Source: Planctomycetaceae bacterium (GTDB lineage: Bacteria > Planctomycetota > Phycisphaerae > Phycisphaerales > SM1A02). From it: a stretch of DNA of 45,068 nt. A program made the translations under genes and the position numbers. Below, one piece after another: positions 8,151 to 16,156 of the stretch. Numbering within the stretch: the stretch's first letter is position 1; each line of letters begins with the position of its first letter. The stretch lies in contig JAJTGL010000011.1 in the NCBI GenBank assembly GCA_021297795.1, positions 1 to 45,068 of the forward strand, in the 5' to 3' direction. The notes below the pieces were generated by a model. It saw only the letters and a program-made list of their open reading frames with translations. It did not search any database and was not told where the DNA came from.

Positions 8151-9551
8151 ATGGCCGGAGTCAAGCAGCCCTCGGACAAGAGCCACTTCCTCCTCCCCGA
8201 CCTCGGCGAAGGTCTCGCCGAGGCGGAGCTTGTGAGTTGGAAGGTCGCGGCCGGCGACACCGTGAAGGAGTCGCAGACGCTCGCCGAGATGCAGACCGAC
8301 AAGGCGCTGGTCGAGGTGCCGTCGCCGTGGGCCGGCACCGTGAGCGAGCTCTGCGGCAAGGCCGGCGACGTCATCAAGGTGGGCGCCGTGCTCGTCCGCT
8401 ACGGCACGGCGAAGGCCGCGGCGCCTGCGAAGGCGGCACCGGTCACGGCGGCGGCCGCCGACGGCAGCTCGAACGGCAACAGGAACGGCAACGCATGCAT
8501 GTCGAGCCAGATCGCGGCCGGTGCCGCGGCTGCGGAAGGCGATCAGGGAACGGTCGTCGGCACGATGTCGGGCACGCTGACCGTGAGCGATCGCTTCGCG
8601 CGTCGCGCCCCCGAGGTCGCGGTCGCAGTCCGCGAAGGGAAGGCGCTCGCAACGCCCGCCGTGCGCGGTCTTGCGAGGAAGTTCGGCGTCGACATCCAGA
8701 AGGTCCCCGCGACCGGCCGCGGTGGCCGCGTCACGGCGAGCGATGTGGCGGCGTTCGCGGAGAACGGCTCCGCCGGTGCCGGCAGCGCAGCGGCCGCTTC
8801 GGCCGGCGGCTTCGCGCCCCGCGCGGCCACCATCGCGCCGGGCTCGGTGTACATCGACCAGAACGACGTCGCGCAGCGCGTGCCGTTCCGCGGCGTGCGC
8901 CGCAAGATCGCCGAGGCGCTGTCGCGCAGCGTGCAGACGGCCGTCCACTTCACCGTGGTCGACGAGGCCGACGTCACGGCGCTCGAGGCGAAGCGCCGCG
9001 AGTACTCGAAGGTCGTCGGCGAGAAGCTCTCGATGCTTCCCTTCATCATGACGGCGATCTGCCGCGGCTTGAGGAAGCACCCGTCGCTCAACGCCGTCGT
9101 CGACGACGCGAAGGGCGAGATCATCCTGAAGAGCGCCGTGAACCTCGGCTGCGCGGTCGACACCGATGCCGGGCTCATGGTGCCGGTGATCAAGAACGCC
9201 GGATCGATGGCACCGGTGCAGCTCGCGCAGAGCGTGAAGACGCTCGCCGCGAAGTGCAAGGACCGCACGATCGCGCGCGAGGAATCGCTTGGCGGCACGT
9301 TCACGATCTCGAACGTCGGCAGCTACGGCGGCATGTTCGCGACGCCCGTCATCAACTATCCCGAGGTCGCGATTCTCGCGGCTGGACGCGCCAAGGAGAA
9401 GGTCTGCGTGAAGGACGGCAAGTTCTACGCAGGCCTCGTGCTGCCGCTCTCGCTCTCGTGCGACCACCGCGTCGTCGACGGCGCCGAGGGCGCGCGCTTC
9501 CTGAACACCGTCGTCAAGCTGCTCGAGGATCCGGACGCGCTCCTCTCCTGA
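8151..9551 (+). CDS. pdhC: Dihydrolipoamide acyltransferase (E2) of a 2-oxoacid dehydrogenase, probably pyruvate dehydrogenase
   Basis: A 466-residue E2 with one lipoyl domain (about 10-87; lipoylated Lys51 in 'QTDKALVEVPSP'), an Ala/Gly/Asn-rich linker, a peripheral subunit-binding domain (about 165-200, 'ATPAVRGLARKFGVDIQKVPATGRGGRV') and a C-terminal catalytic domain (about 240-466). The active-site motif DHRVVDG is complete, with His439 and Asp443. E2 passes acyl groups from E1-bound ThDP to CoA in the cytoplasm and forms the core of the complex. The matching E1 alpha and beta genes are 33 kb away at 42810-44957 in this window; an E3 gene was not seen. AAAGGAA precedes the ATG. It is divergent from the GGT gene. 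Confidence 0.95.
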   Translation: MAGVKQPSDKSHFLLPDLGEGLAEAELVSWKVAAGDTVKESQTLAEMQTDKALVEVPSPWAGTVSELCGKAGDVIKVGAVLVRYGTAKAAAPAKAAPVTAAAADGSSNGNRNGNACMSSQIAAGAAAAEGDQGTVVGTMSGTLTVSDRFARRAPEVAVAVREGKALATPAVRGLARKFGVDIQKVPATGRGGRVTASDVAAFAENGSAGAGSAAAASAGGFAPRAATIAPGSVYIDQNDVAQRVPFRGVRRKIAEALSRSVQTAVHFTVVDEADVTALEAKRREYSKVVGEKLSMLPFIMTAICRGLRKHPSLNAVVDDAKGEIILKSAVNLGCAVDTDAGLMVPVIKNAGSMAPVQLAQSVKTLAAKCKDRTIAREESLGGTFTISNVGSYGGMFATPVINYPEVAILAAGRAKEKVCVKDGKFYAGLVLPLSLSCDHRVVDGAEGARFLNTVVKLLEDPDALLS

Positions 9552-9594
9552 GCGTCGGGCGCGCCGAGCACGAGAGATTCGAAAGGAACATTCC

Positions 9595-10059
9595 ATGCAG
9601 GTGTCGATTTCCAGCCGTTCCGCGCGCGTGATCGTGCGCATGCTCGCCGCGACCATGATCTGCGCGCCCGTCGCGCTGCTCGCCTCCTGCGGCGGGAAGC
9701 CCGGGCCCCGCATGGCCGTGATGCGCGTGACGCATCGCCTCACCGAGAACAAGCCGCACGAGACCGACGTGGTCGTCGGCGGCGAGCTCGCGAACGACCT
9801 GCCGTTCAGCGCGGGCACCGGCTACGCCTGGACCGCGAAGGGCTTCGACGCGAAGGTGCTCGCGCTCAAGAGCCAGGAGTCGAGGTCGGAGGCGGCCGAC
9901 GGAGTCGCCGGCGGCCCGATGATCGAGCACTTCGTCTTCGAGGGCATGAAGCCAGGCGAAACCACGATCACCTTCGAACTGCGCCGACCGTGGGAAAAGG
10001 ACGTCGCTCCCGCCGAGACGCGCACGATGAAGGTGAAGGTCGTGAAGGCGACGAACTAA
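9595..10059 (+). CDS. Chagasin-like (I42 family) cysteine-protease inhibitor lipoprotein
   Basis: A 154-residue protein with a lipoprotein signal peptide; the lipobox 'LLAS-C' puts the lipidated Cys at 32. The mature part resembles chagasin-family inhibitors (PF09394): 'FSAGTGYAWT' corresponds to the NPTTGY loop, 'VAGGPMIEHFVFEGMKPGETTITFELRRPWE' to the middle loop and the conserved RPW loop. In this family the three loops plug the active site of papain-type proteases. AAAGGAA stands seven bases before the start. It follows the E2 gene by 43 bases, but no functional tie to the dehydrogenase is evident. The first loop departs from the consensus (SAGTGY for NPTTGY), so inhibitory strength is uncertain. 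Confidence 0.75.
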   Translation: MQVSISSRSARVIVRMLAATMICAPVALLASCGGKPGPRMAVMRVTHRLTENKPHETDVVVGGELANDLPFSAGTGYAWTAKGFDAKVLALKSQESRSEAADGVAGGPMIEHFVFEGMKPGETTITFELRRPWEKDVAPAETRTMKVKVVKATN

Positions 10060-10110
10060 GTCGATCGGAGCGCCACTTCCGCGGCGCACCGACACATGCA
10101 GGAGGCCCGG

Positions 10111-11205
10111 GTGGAACACGCGCACGACGCGAAGGCTGCACGCATCGCCGGCGAATGCCGCGTGTTCCTCGCGTTCGAGGCGGGGTTCGCCGTCGACCTC
10201 GCGCGTGCGGCCGAGCGCTTTCCGGCGAGTGCCCGCGAGGCCCTGCCCGCGAGCCGACGGCTTCCGAACGACTGCGACTTCACGCAGAAGCCGCTGCGCG
10301 TCGTCATCGAGCGCGCGTCGATCGAGGTCGGTTCCTGGCGCACCGAGGCCGCGGTCGAGGCCACGCTCTACGACTTCGGTGCGATCTCGATCGCCTTCCG
10401 CATTCCCTTCGATACGGCGCCCGAGGCGCTGCGCCCGCTCGCGGCGCTTCTCTGGAACAACGCCGCGCTGGCGGCCGAGGCGCGGCGCATGGTCGACGCG
10501 GTGGTCGCCACGCTCGGCGATGCGCTCGTGCGGCCAGAACTGCGCCCGACGGCCGAGGACTTCGTCGTCTTCTCGATCGATCCGGCGTCGTGCGGAGGTG
10601 CGATCTCGGTCGATCTGCTCGGCGCGGAGACCATCGCCGCGCTCGTCCGGCTCGAAGACGCGCCGCTCGCCGCGGACGGCGTCGCCGACGCGGTGTCTTC
10701 GCCGATCGCCTACGGAACGCGCGACCTCGCGGTGGTCGATTGGGCGGCGGCGGTGGTGATCGACGCGGAGCCCGCGGCGACGCTGGCCGTGCTTGAACTG
10801 GCGAACGTCCAGCTCGTCGAGCTCAAGCACCTCGACAGCGAGCTCGACCGCGGACTCGACCAGGTGTGGAAGATGGCGAGCGACCGCGCGCTCTTCGCGC
10901 GGTTCCGGCTGCGGTCGAACCTCCGGCGCCTCGCCGAGCTCGAGCTCGAGGGCGCAGCGCTCTTCGATGGCGTGACGAACGCGCTCAAGCTCTACGGCGA
11001 CCAGCACCTCGCGCGCGTCCAGCGCGCGGCGGCGCGGCGGTTCCGCATCGAGGACTGGGAGCGGTCGATCGCGCGCAAGCTCGAGACGCTCGGCTCGATC
11101 AGCGAGCGGCTCGAGGCGCGCCAGTCGCAGTACCGGAGCGAACTGCTCGAGTGGATCATCATCGCGCTGATCGCGTTCGAGATCGTGCGGACGTTCGCGG
11201 TTTGA
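10111..11205 (+). CDS. RMD1/YagE (DUF155) family membrane-anchored protein
   Basis: A 364-residue protein similar to the RMD1/DUF155 family (PF02582), known from yeast RMD1 and mitochondrial or bacterial relatives but without an agreed biochemical role. 'LYDFGAISIAFRIPF' lies in the N-terminal half; the C-terminal part is a long helical region (about 225-340) ending with the family hallmark 'ELLEWIIIALIAFEIV', a single C-terminal membrane anchor. I choose GTG 10111 because AGGAGG at 10100-10105 is five bases upstream; the in-frame ATG at 10096 lies before that site and would have none of its own. The stop is followed 12 bases later by a TGAGCGCTCGC motif shared with the repeat array at 2658-3024. 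Confidence 0.8.
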   Translation: MEHAHDAKAARIAGECRVFLAFEAGFAVDLARAAERFPASAREALPASRRLPNDCDFTQKPLRVVIERASIEVGSWRTEAAVEATLYDFGAISIAFRIPFDTAPEALRPLAALLWNNAALAAEARRMVDAVVATLGDALVRPELRPTAEDFVVFSIDPASCGGAISVDLLGAETIAALVRLEDAPLAADGVADAVSSPIAYGTRDLAVVDWAAAVVIDAEPAATLAVLELANVQLVELKHLDSELDRGLDQVWKMASDRALFARFRLRSNLRRLAELELEGAALFDGVTNALKLYGDQHLARVQRAAARRFRIEDWERSIARKLETLGSISERLEARQSQYRSELLEWIIIALIAFEIVRTFAV

Positions 11206-11217
11206 GCGGGCGGGGTT

Positions 11218-11228
11218 TGAGCGCTCGC
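11218..11228. repeat. Isolated copy of the TGAGCGCTCGC motif
   Basis: The same 11 bases, read in the same sense relative to the gene that ends there, occur at the DUF1080 stop and repeatedly in the array at 2733-3024. The shared context is wider, GGTTTGAGCGCTCGC followed by R-AC. The rest of 11229-11411 shows only loose G/C-rich inverted sequences and no gene. Confidence 0.6.
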
Positions 11229-11411
11229 GACTCGCGCGCTGCCGAAGCGACGCTCCGCGCGCTTCAGAGGCCCGCTTTCGCTCGCTTTCGTCGGCCTCGC
11301 CGCGAGTGAATCGCGCCGGGCCGAGATGAGTCGTATCGGTGGATCCCCACGGATGCAATCCCCGGAACGGATGACGGCCGAACTCGACGCATCCACTCAC
11401 ACGTCCAACGC

Positions 11412-11432
11412 CCCCGGGATTTCATCCCGGGG
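11412..11432. terminator. 9-bp perfect hairpin spanning the stop codon of the 11422-12528 gene
   Basis: CCCCGGGAT (11412-11420), a three-base loop, and ATCCCGGGG (11424-11432). The minus-strand stop codon occupies 11422-11424, so the last codons and stop are part of the hairpin. No T-run follows in the gene's direction. Confidence 0.5.
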
Positions 11433-12528
11433 CACCGATCGTCGGGCGATTCGCCGCGCGCCCGATGCGCAGCATCGTCAACCTCCACGCCCCGAAGACG
11501 ACCAGCGCCGTCAGAGGCCCCGACATCATCGCCGCAATCACCGCCCAGGCCGGCGGTCGAAGGAAGTCGACCAGCGTCTCGACCTTTGCGATCGTGGGCG
11601 CGAAGTCCGCCTCCCTTCCCGCACAGCGCAGGCGGACCGTACGGGCCCAGGACTCGCTCGCGACCGCTGTCTGCGGCGGAAACGACGCGAGGGCGGTCGG
11701 CAACGCGGCAAACCACGTCTCGTCCGCCACGCGACCCTCCGGCGGAAGGATCGGGACGAAGAACACCCGGGCACCGGTCGTATCCACCGGTGCGGCCGCC
11801 GCGTCATGCACTTCGCGCACGATCCCATGCGTACCGTACACCTCGCCCGAATCCAAACCAAGGACGCTCGTGAGCACCGTTCCGGACGCCGCGATCGTCG
11901 CGATGCCTTGCCCATCGTCGTCCTCCAACTCAACCAGCAGATTCGCGCTCCATCGAAGCGGCGCGGCGCCGAGCGCCATCAATCCGAAGCCTCCGCCCAT
12001 CACGCACAGCAGCGCGATCACGAAACGCGCATGGACGCGTGACTGCACGCCGCCCGATGCCATCGCCCGTGGGGCACCGCACTCGGGGCACACGGTCTGC
12101 CGATCGAGCAAGGGGTGTTCGCACGCACTGCAGCGCGTCGGATCAACCGCCCGCCAGAAGCGCGCAAGCCAAACGAAATCGTGCGCCATGACGCAGAGCG
12201 CGACGAGCGGGACAAGCGCGAGGAGCGCGCCCCATACCGCATGGAGACGCGAAAGCGTCAGGAGCGCCATCGAAAGCGGCATCCAGAGCTGCATCGCCGG
12301 GAAGGCAAAGAGCCCGAGCACCATGCGGAGGCGCATCGTTCTTCGCCACGTTTGCCCGTGCTGCGGACTGCGCGACCCGAAGAAGACGAACAGCAGCCAG
12401 GCGACCGCCGCAAGTCCTCCGAGGATCGCGAGAGCCTGCACCGCGTTGAGGAGGAGGCGTGACCAGCTTCCGGCCGCGGAGGTCGGATACAGCAGGATTT
12501 CGGTCGTCGCCGCGAGTGCGGGGCTCAT
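11422..12528 (-). CDS. Polytopic membrane protein with internal zinc ribbon, paralogue of 15028-16131
   Basis: A 368-residue protein of unknown function. Hydrophobic segments lie at about 28-50, 70-92, 98-118, 168-188 and 335-355. Between the third and fourth is 'CSACEHPLLDRQTVCPECGAP' (about 133-153), two CxxC knuckles for one zinc. The long extracytoplasmic region contains 'PILPPEGRVADETWFAALPTALAS' and 'SWARTVRLRCAGREADFAPTIAKVE', closely paralleled in the 15028-16131 protein ('PVLPPQG...DDAWFAGVERALAA', 'SWARTVSTRLGDRVAHFDPSIGEV'), so the two are paralogues flanking the dockerin protease. There is no Shine-Dalgarno site; TACGAT stands six bases before the ATG. The stop codon is inside a hairpin. 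Confidence 0.75.
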   Translation of the reverse strand: MSPALAATTEILLYPTSAAGSWSRLLLNAVQALAILGGLAAVAWLLFVFFGSRSPQHGQTWRRTMRLRMVLGLFAFPAMQLWMPLSMALLTLSRLHAVWGALLALVPLVALCVMAHDFVWLARFWRAVDPTRCSACEHPLLDRQTVCPECGAPRAMASGGVQSRVHARFVIALLCVMGGGFGLMALGAAPLRWSANLLVELEDDDGQGIATIAASGTVLTSVLGLDSGEVYGTHGIVREVHDAAAAPVDTTGARVFFVPILPPEGRVADETWFAALPTALASFPPQTAVASESWARTVRLRCAGREADFAPTIAKVETLVDFLRPPAWAVIAAMMSGPLTALVVFGAWRLTMLRIGRAANRPTIGAPG

Positions 12529-12534
12529 GGACTG

Positions 12535-12540
12535 ATCGTA
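12535..12540 (-). promoter_or_regulatory. -10-like TACGAT six bases before the 12528 start (leaderless signature)
   Basis: The minus strand reads TACGAT-CAGTCC-ATG with no ribosome site in the spacer. It lies in the 37-base gap after the end of the upstream protease gene, so this gene can have its own promoter. Confidence 0.5.
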
Positions 12541-12565
12541 CCTCGACCAACGCCGTCGTCACGGC

Positions 12566-14884
12566 TCACCCCGTCCACGCGTTGAGGAGTGCGGCCATGT
12601 CTGCGGCGTCCGTGGTGCCGTCGCCGTTGACGTCGCCGCCGGCCGTCCCCCACGCCCCGAGCAGCGCTGCGAGATCGCTCGCATTCACATGTCCGTCGCC
12701 GTTGAGATCGCCGGGTAGCGCGCAGATGTCGATCGCGCGATTCACGCAGAAGATGTCCCACTCCGTCTCGCAGCAGTAGACGTCCGCAGCGCACACGGAC
12801 GTGCAGCAGTCGGCGATCGCGCAGCCAGGTGTCGCGTGTACCGCGCGGCAGTCGCCCGCCGTCGGCGAGCCGCAGCCCGCGCAGAGCGTCATCGCGAGCT
12901 CCGCGCACGCGGAGTCCCATTCGTAGTGCCCGCACGTCGCGTCGACGGCGGTCACGAGCGGGCAGCAGTCGACGTCGGCGCAGCCATGCCCCGCGTGCGG
13001 CGCATAGCACGTCGCCGAGGTGTCGCCGCACTGCGCGCAGAAGTCGTTCGCCTCGTCGACGCAGGTCTGGTCCCACGTCGTCTCGCAGCAGAAGGGATCG
13101 ATGCCGCACACCGTGCCGCAGCAGTCGAAGTTGTTGCAGCCGCGCACGGCGTGCACCTGGTAGCAGGATCCCGTTCCGAGGCCGCACAGTCCGTTCGACG
13201 TGAAGTCGTAGCGCAGCGTGCCCGTGAAGACCGTGTTGCCGGTGCAGGAGCAGCGGACGTAGTAGGTCTCGCCGGCGAAGACGGAGAACTGGACCGCGGA
13301 CGCGTACGGCGAGCTGCAGAACTCGAAGCCGAAGTTGCCCGCGTCGGTCGCGATGCGCGGACCGGCACATGAATCCTCGTAGACCGCGAGCGTCGTCTCC
13401 GTGGTGGCGCTCGTCGGGCACAGCCGCAGCAGCACGCGCCCGTTCGCTGGAGCCACGAACTTCGCCCAGACATCGTTGTAGTCGCTTCCCGCGACCGCGT
13501 AGCCGCTCGTGCCGTAGTTCGTCGCGTGATCGTTGGTCACCGTCAGGAAGCCGCCGTCCGCGATCGTCGTCGCCGAGATGCACTCGTCGTTGTCGGGCAC
13601 CGTGCTGCAGACGAAGTCGCAGAACGTGGTGCGCGTGTTGCGGATCGAGCGCGCGTTGTCGCGATCGGCCGTGCCCGTGTCGACGCCGTCGAACTGGACG
13701 AGCGGCGAGCTGAAGTACGGAATGCGCGTACCCGGGTTGTAGGCCATCACGGTGCGGTAGTTGCTGCCACCGGCGCCGGTGAAGCGATGTCCGCGCGAGT
13801 ACGTGTAGTACGAGTCGGACGTGCTGTTGCAGCCACCGCCGTCGCCCGGCGCATGGCAGCAGCCCATGTTGTGGCCCATCTCGTGCGGAAACGTGAGATT
13901 CGAGATCGAGTATTCCCACGAGTCGACGCTGAAGCCGGCATTCGACGGCGTCGTCGCCGAGCTTGTCAGCGTGTAGGCAAGCCCGACCACACCACCATCA
14001 CCATCGACCGGATCGTCGATGCGCATGAGCTTGATGAGATCGGCCCCCCACTCGGCGCGGCTGTCGGTGCCGAGATCGAAGGTTCCGTCGGTCGCGTTGC
14101 GGAGCCGCGCGAGATCCGTCCCGAAGTTGTCTCCCTGGAAGAGCGGATCGGCCACGATGCGAATACCAACCGTACGCGCGCGCAGGCTGATGCCCGAGTT
14201 GACGTACGCCTCGTTCGAGACCTCCATCGCAAGCAGCACCTCGTCGAGCGCCGCGACGAGTCCGCCCATCTCGACAACCGCCTCGATGTGCACCAACGTG
14301 AACACGTCGACGGTGTTGCCGTCGTTGCAGGTTCCCGCGAGGCCGCCGTCGCCGCCCGCGCCCGAGTCCATTCCCTTCAACGGACCTTCGCCGTTCGTCG
14401 GCGCGCAACCGCCACATTCGCCGAGATCGATATTGGCGAGGAACTGACGCACCATGCGACCGTCATCGAGCGTGCGCACGCTCTCGGCGTTGCCCTGACC
14501 ATCGCGGACGACTGCCGTAACCCGCGCGCCACGCACGAGCACATCGCTCATCGCGCCCGGATTCTTCGGATGGCGAAAGTGGATGAAGATGCCGCCGTCG
14601 CCGCCTGCGCGAGCGCGCCAGACGCGCTGTCCGCCGCCGAGGAGCCCGGCGAGATCGTCGGGCATCGCATCGCCCTCGACGAGCGCGGTCAGCGCGGAAA
14701 CGTCGACGGCCGCCGGCGTCAGGTCGCGACGCGCCGCCAGCGAGGCCTCGATGCGCGCGACGAGCGCGCTTTCGTCCTTCGGATCGAGATGGGGGTACGG
14801 AGGCAGCACGTCGGCGAAGGAGCCGCCCGCGCACAGCGCGGCGCATGTGATCGACAAAAACGTGGATGCGGGGTACGTCGGCAT
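12566..14884 (-). CDS. Secreted metzincin-type zinc metalloprotease with cysteine-rich modules and GC-type dockerin
   Basis: A 772-residue exported protein; signal peptide 1-24 (start 14884). The peptidase core shows 'HEMGHNMGCCH' (His334, Glu335, His338, His344: HExxHxxGxxH) and a Met-turn 'YRTVMAYNPG' (Met380), so a reprolysin/M12-like zinc protease. A beta-rich region follows (about 425-565, 'NDECISATTI...', resembling planctomycete pre-peptidase-type domains). Next come three related cysteine-rich modules (about 570-715), each C..H...GC...CC...C...WD..C...A...C. Last are two EF-hand-like dockerin repeats, 'GDLNGDGHVNASDLAALLGAWG' split by a short linker from 'GDVNGDGTTDAADMAALLNAW', as in GC-type dockerin-anchored proteins of Phycisphaerales. 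The frame continues far upstream, but the signal peptide fixes the start; no clear ribosome site. Confidence 0.9.
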   Translation of the reverse strand: MPTYPASTFLSITCAALCAGGSFADVLPPYPHLDPKDESALVARIEASLAARRDLTPAAVDVSALTALVEGDAMPDDLAGLLGGGQRVWRARAGGDGGIFIHFRHPKNPGAMSDVLVRGARVTAVVRDGQGNAESVRTLDDGRMVRQFLANIDLGECGGCAPTNGEGPLKGMDSGAGGDGGLAGTCNDGNTVDVFTLVHIEAVVEMGGLVAALDEVLLAMEVSNEAYVNSGISLRARTVGIRIVADPLFQGDNFGTDLARLRNATDGTFDLGTDSRAEWGADLIKLMRIDDPVDGDGGVVGLAYTLTSSATTPSNAGFSVDSWEYSISNLTFPHEMGHNMGCCHAPGDGGGCNSTSDSYYTYSRGHRFTGAGGSNYRTVMAYNPGTRIPYFSSPLVQFDGVDTGTADRDNARSIRNTRTTFCDFVCSTVPDNDECISATTIADGGFLTVTNDHATNYGTSGYAVAGSDYNDVWAKFVAPANGRVLLRLCPTSATTETTLAVYEDSCAGPRIATDAGNFGFEFCSSPYASAVQFSVFAGETYYVRCSCTGNTVFTGTLRYDFTSNGLCGLGTGSCYQVHAVRGCNNFDCCGTVCGIDPFCCETTWDQTCVDEANDFCAQCGDTSATCYAPHAGHGCADVDCCPLVTAVDATCGHYEWDSACAELAMTLCAGCGSPTAGDCRAVHATPGCAIADCCTSVCAADVYCCETEWDIFCVNRAIDICALPGDLNGDGHVNASDLAALLGAWGTAGGDVNGDGTTDAADMAALLNAWTG

Positions 14885-14937
14885 ATGGATCAAAGTCTGG
14901 TTTTGCGTCCGGTACGCCGAGGAGGCGCGCGCCGTCG

Positions 14938-14965
14938 ACCATACTCCGATCCGTCGTGGTTGCAA
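14938..14965 (-). promoter_or_regulatory. Candidate promoter of the metalloprotease gene
   Basis: On the minus strand TTGCAA (14960-14965) and TATGGT (14938-14943) are separated by 16 bases, four of six matches to each sigma-70 consensus box. A 5' untranslated leader of about 45-50 bases would result. Confidence 0.3.
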
Positions 14966-15027
14966 CACCGGATCGGGAAGGCACGGCCTCGACCCGACGG
15001 TCATGCAGGCGGGCGCGATAAAGCGCT

Positions 15028-16131
15028 TCAGGCTCCGCGCGTCGATCGACGCGAAAAGAGCATCACCACCACACCCACCGCCATTGCCGCGATCAAACCC
15101 GTGAACGGGACCACGAGGCTCCACCACGCGGCGGGGCGTTGGAGCGAGAAGCCCGAAGAGACCTCCCCGATCGATGGATCGAAGTGCGCAACACGGTCGC
15201 CGAGTCGTGTCGACACCGTGCGCGCCCACGACATGCCGGCACGCGCGAACTCCGGCGACCGGCCCAGTTGCGGAGCCGCGAGCGCACGCTCGACGCCCGC
15301 GAACCACGCGTCGTCGGTGGCGACACCCTGGGGCGGCAGCACCGGCACGCCGAATGGCGCGTCCGACTTCCATCCGCGGGCGACCTTCGCATCCTCGATC
15401 CGCGCGTCGAAGAGCGCTCGAATGCCGCCGCGCGGGCCATACTCGGGTACTGCTCTCCGGTGCGCCGCACGCGCAAGGACGACGCCGTCGGCATACCCCA
15501 CGACGATCACCTGGTCGCTCTCGTCGTAGAGGAAGAACACCACCTTCGCGCGCCACGGCAGCGTCGCGTTCCCGAGCCGACCGATCGTCCGGAATCCGAT
15601 GATCGCAGAGAGGAATGCGAGCAGCGTGAACGCCAGCACGCGTCGCTGCCGACGCGTGCGCATCGAGCGTTCCGTTGTGTCGCACGAAGCTCCGCACTCC
15701 GGACACGTCGCTTGCTCAGGCAACAGCGCATGCCGGCACTCGACGCATGCATCCGCGGTGAACACGCGCCACCGTCGCGCGATCCACACGAGCCCGCCGA
15801 ACCCCGCAAGCAGTGAAAGCTGCGGCGCCGCGAGCAGGAACGCCGCGTAGGTCTGTTCAACGGTCGCAATCGTCGCGCTCACATCATCCATGCTCGACGC
15901 CGTGAAGAGACACGCGATTGGCACGATGATGAGCGCGAGCTTCAGCGCGGGTGCGCGCCGCTTCGTCCGCCAGAGCACGATGATGAGAACGAGGAAGGCG
16001 AGCGCCGCCGGGAGAAATCCGAGCTCGAGGGCGCGCTGCGTCAGCCGCGTCGTCAGCACGAGCGGATGGTCCCAGTCGTTGGAACCGACCAAGGTCGACT
16101 CGTTTGCGAATTGAGCGAGAATCACCGTCAC
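15028..16131 (-). CDS. Polytopic membrane protein with internal zinc ribbon, paralogue of 11422-12528
   Basis: A 367-residue protein with the same order as its paralogue: membrane segments (about 37-56, 64-84, 93-115), a zinc ribbon 'CVECRHALLPEQATCPECGAS', another membrane segment ('VLAFTLLAFLSAIIGF'), a long soluble region with 'PVLPPQGVATDDAWF' and 'SWARTVSTRLGDRVAHFDPSIGEV', then a final span ('WSLVVPFTGLIAAMAVGVVVML'). Function unknown; two related membrane proteins around a secreted protease could be involved in its export, sensing or processing, but this is only inferred from position. Start is GTG 16131 with TAAGGT exactly six bases upstream; a second in-frame GTG follows at 16125. 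It is divergent from the MBL gene with only 25 bases between starts. Confidence 0.75.
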   Translation of the reverse strand: MTVILAQFANESTLVGSNDWDHPLVLTTRLTQRALELGFLPAALAFLVLIIVLWRTKRRAPALKLALIIVPIACLFTASSMDDVSATIATVEQTYAAFLLAAPQLSLLAGFGGLVWIARRWRVFTADACVECRHALLPEQATCPECGASCDTTERSMRTRRQRRVLAFTLLAFLSAIIGFRTIGRLGNATLPWRAKVVFFLYDESDQVIVVGYADGVVLARAAHRRAVPEYGPRGGIRALFDARIEDAKVARGWKSDAPFGVPVLPPQGVATDDAWFAGVERALAAPQLGRSPEFARAGMSWARTVSTRLGDRVAHFDPSIGEVSSGFSLQRPAAWWSLVVPFTGLIAAMAVGVVVMLFSRRSTRGA

Positions 16132-16137
16132 GCGGGT

Positions 16138-16143
16138 ACCTTA
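16138..16143 (-). promoter_or_regulatory. -10-like TAAGGT six bases before the 16131 GTG start (leaderless signature)
   Basis: The minus strand reads TAAGGT-ACCCGC-GTG. The same few bases read on the plus strand give TACCTT (16137-16142), 14 bases before the MBL gene start, so both promoters would overlap in a 25-base divergent spacer. Confidence 0.5.
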
Positions 16144-16156
16144 CTGCACGGCCTTC

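Noticed and set aside
12566-15706. 1046-residue version of the metalloprotease
   Set aside because: The extra 274 N-terminal residues lie antisense-shifted over the paralogous membrane gene and precede a clear signal peptide at 14884.
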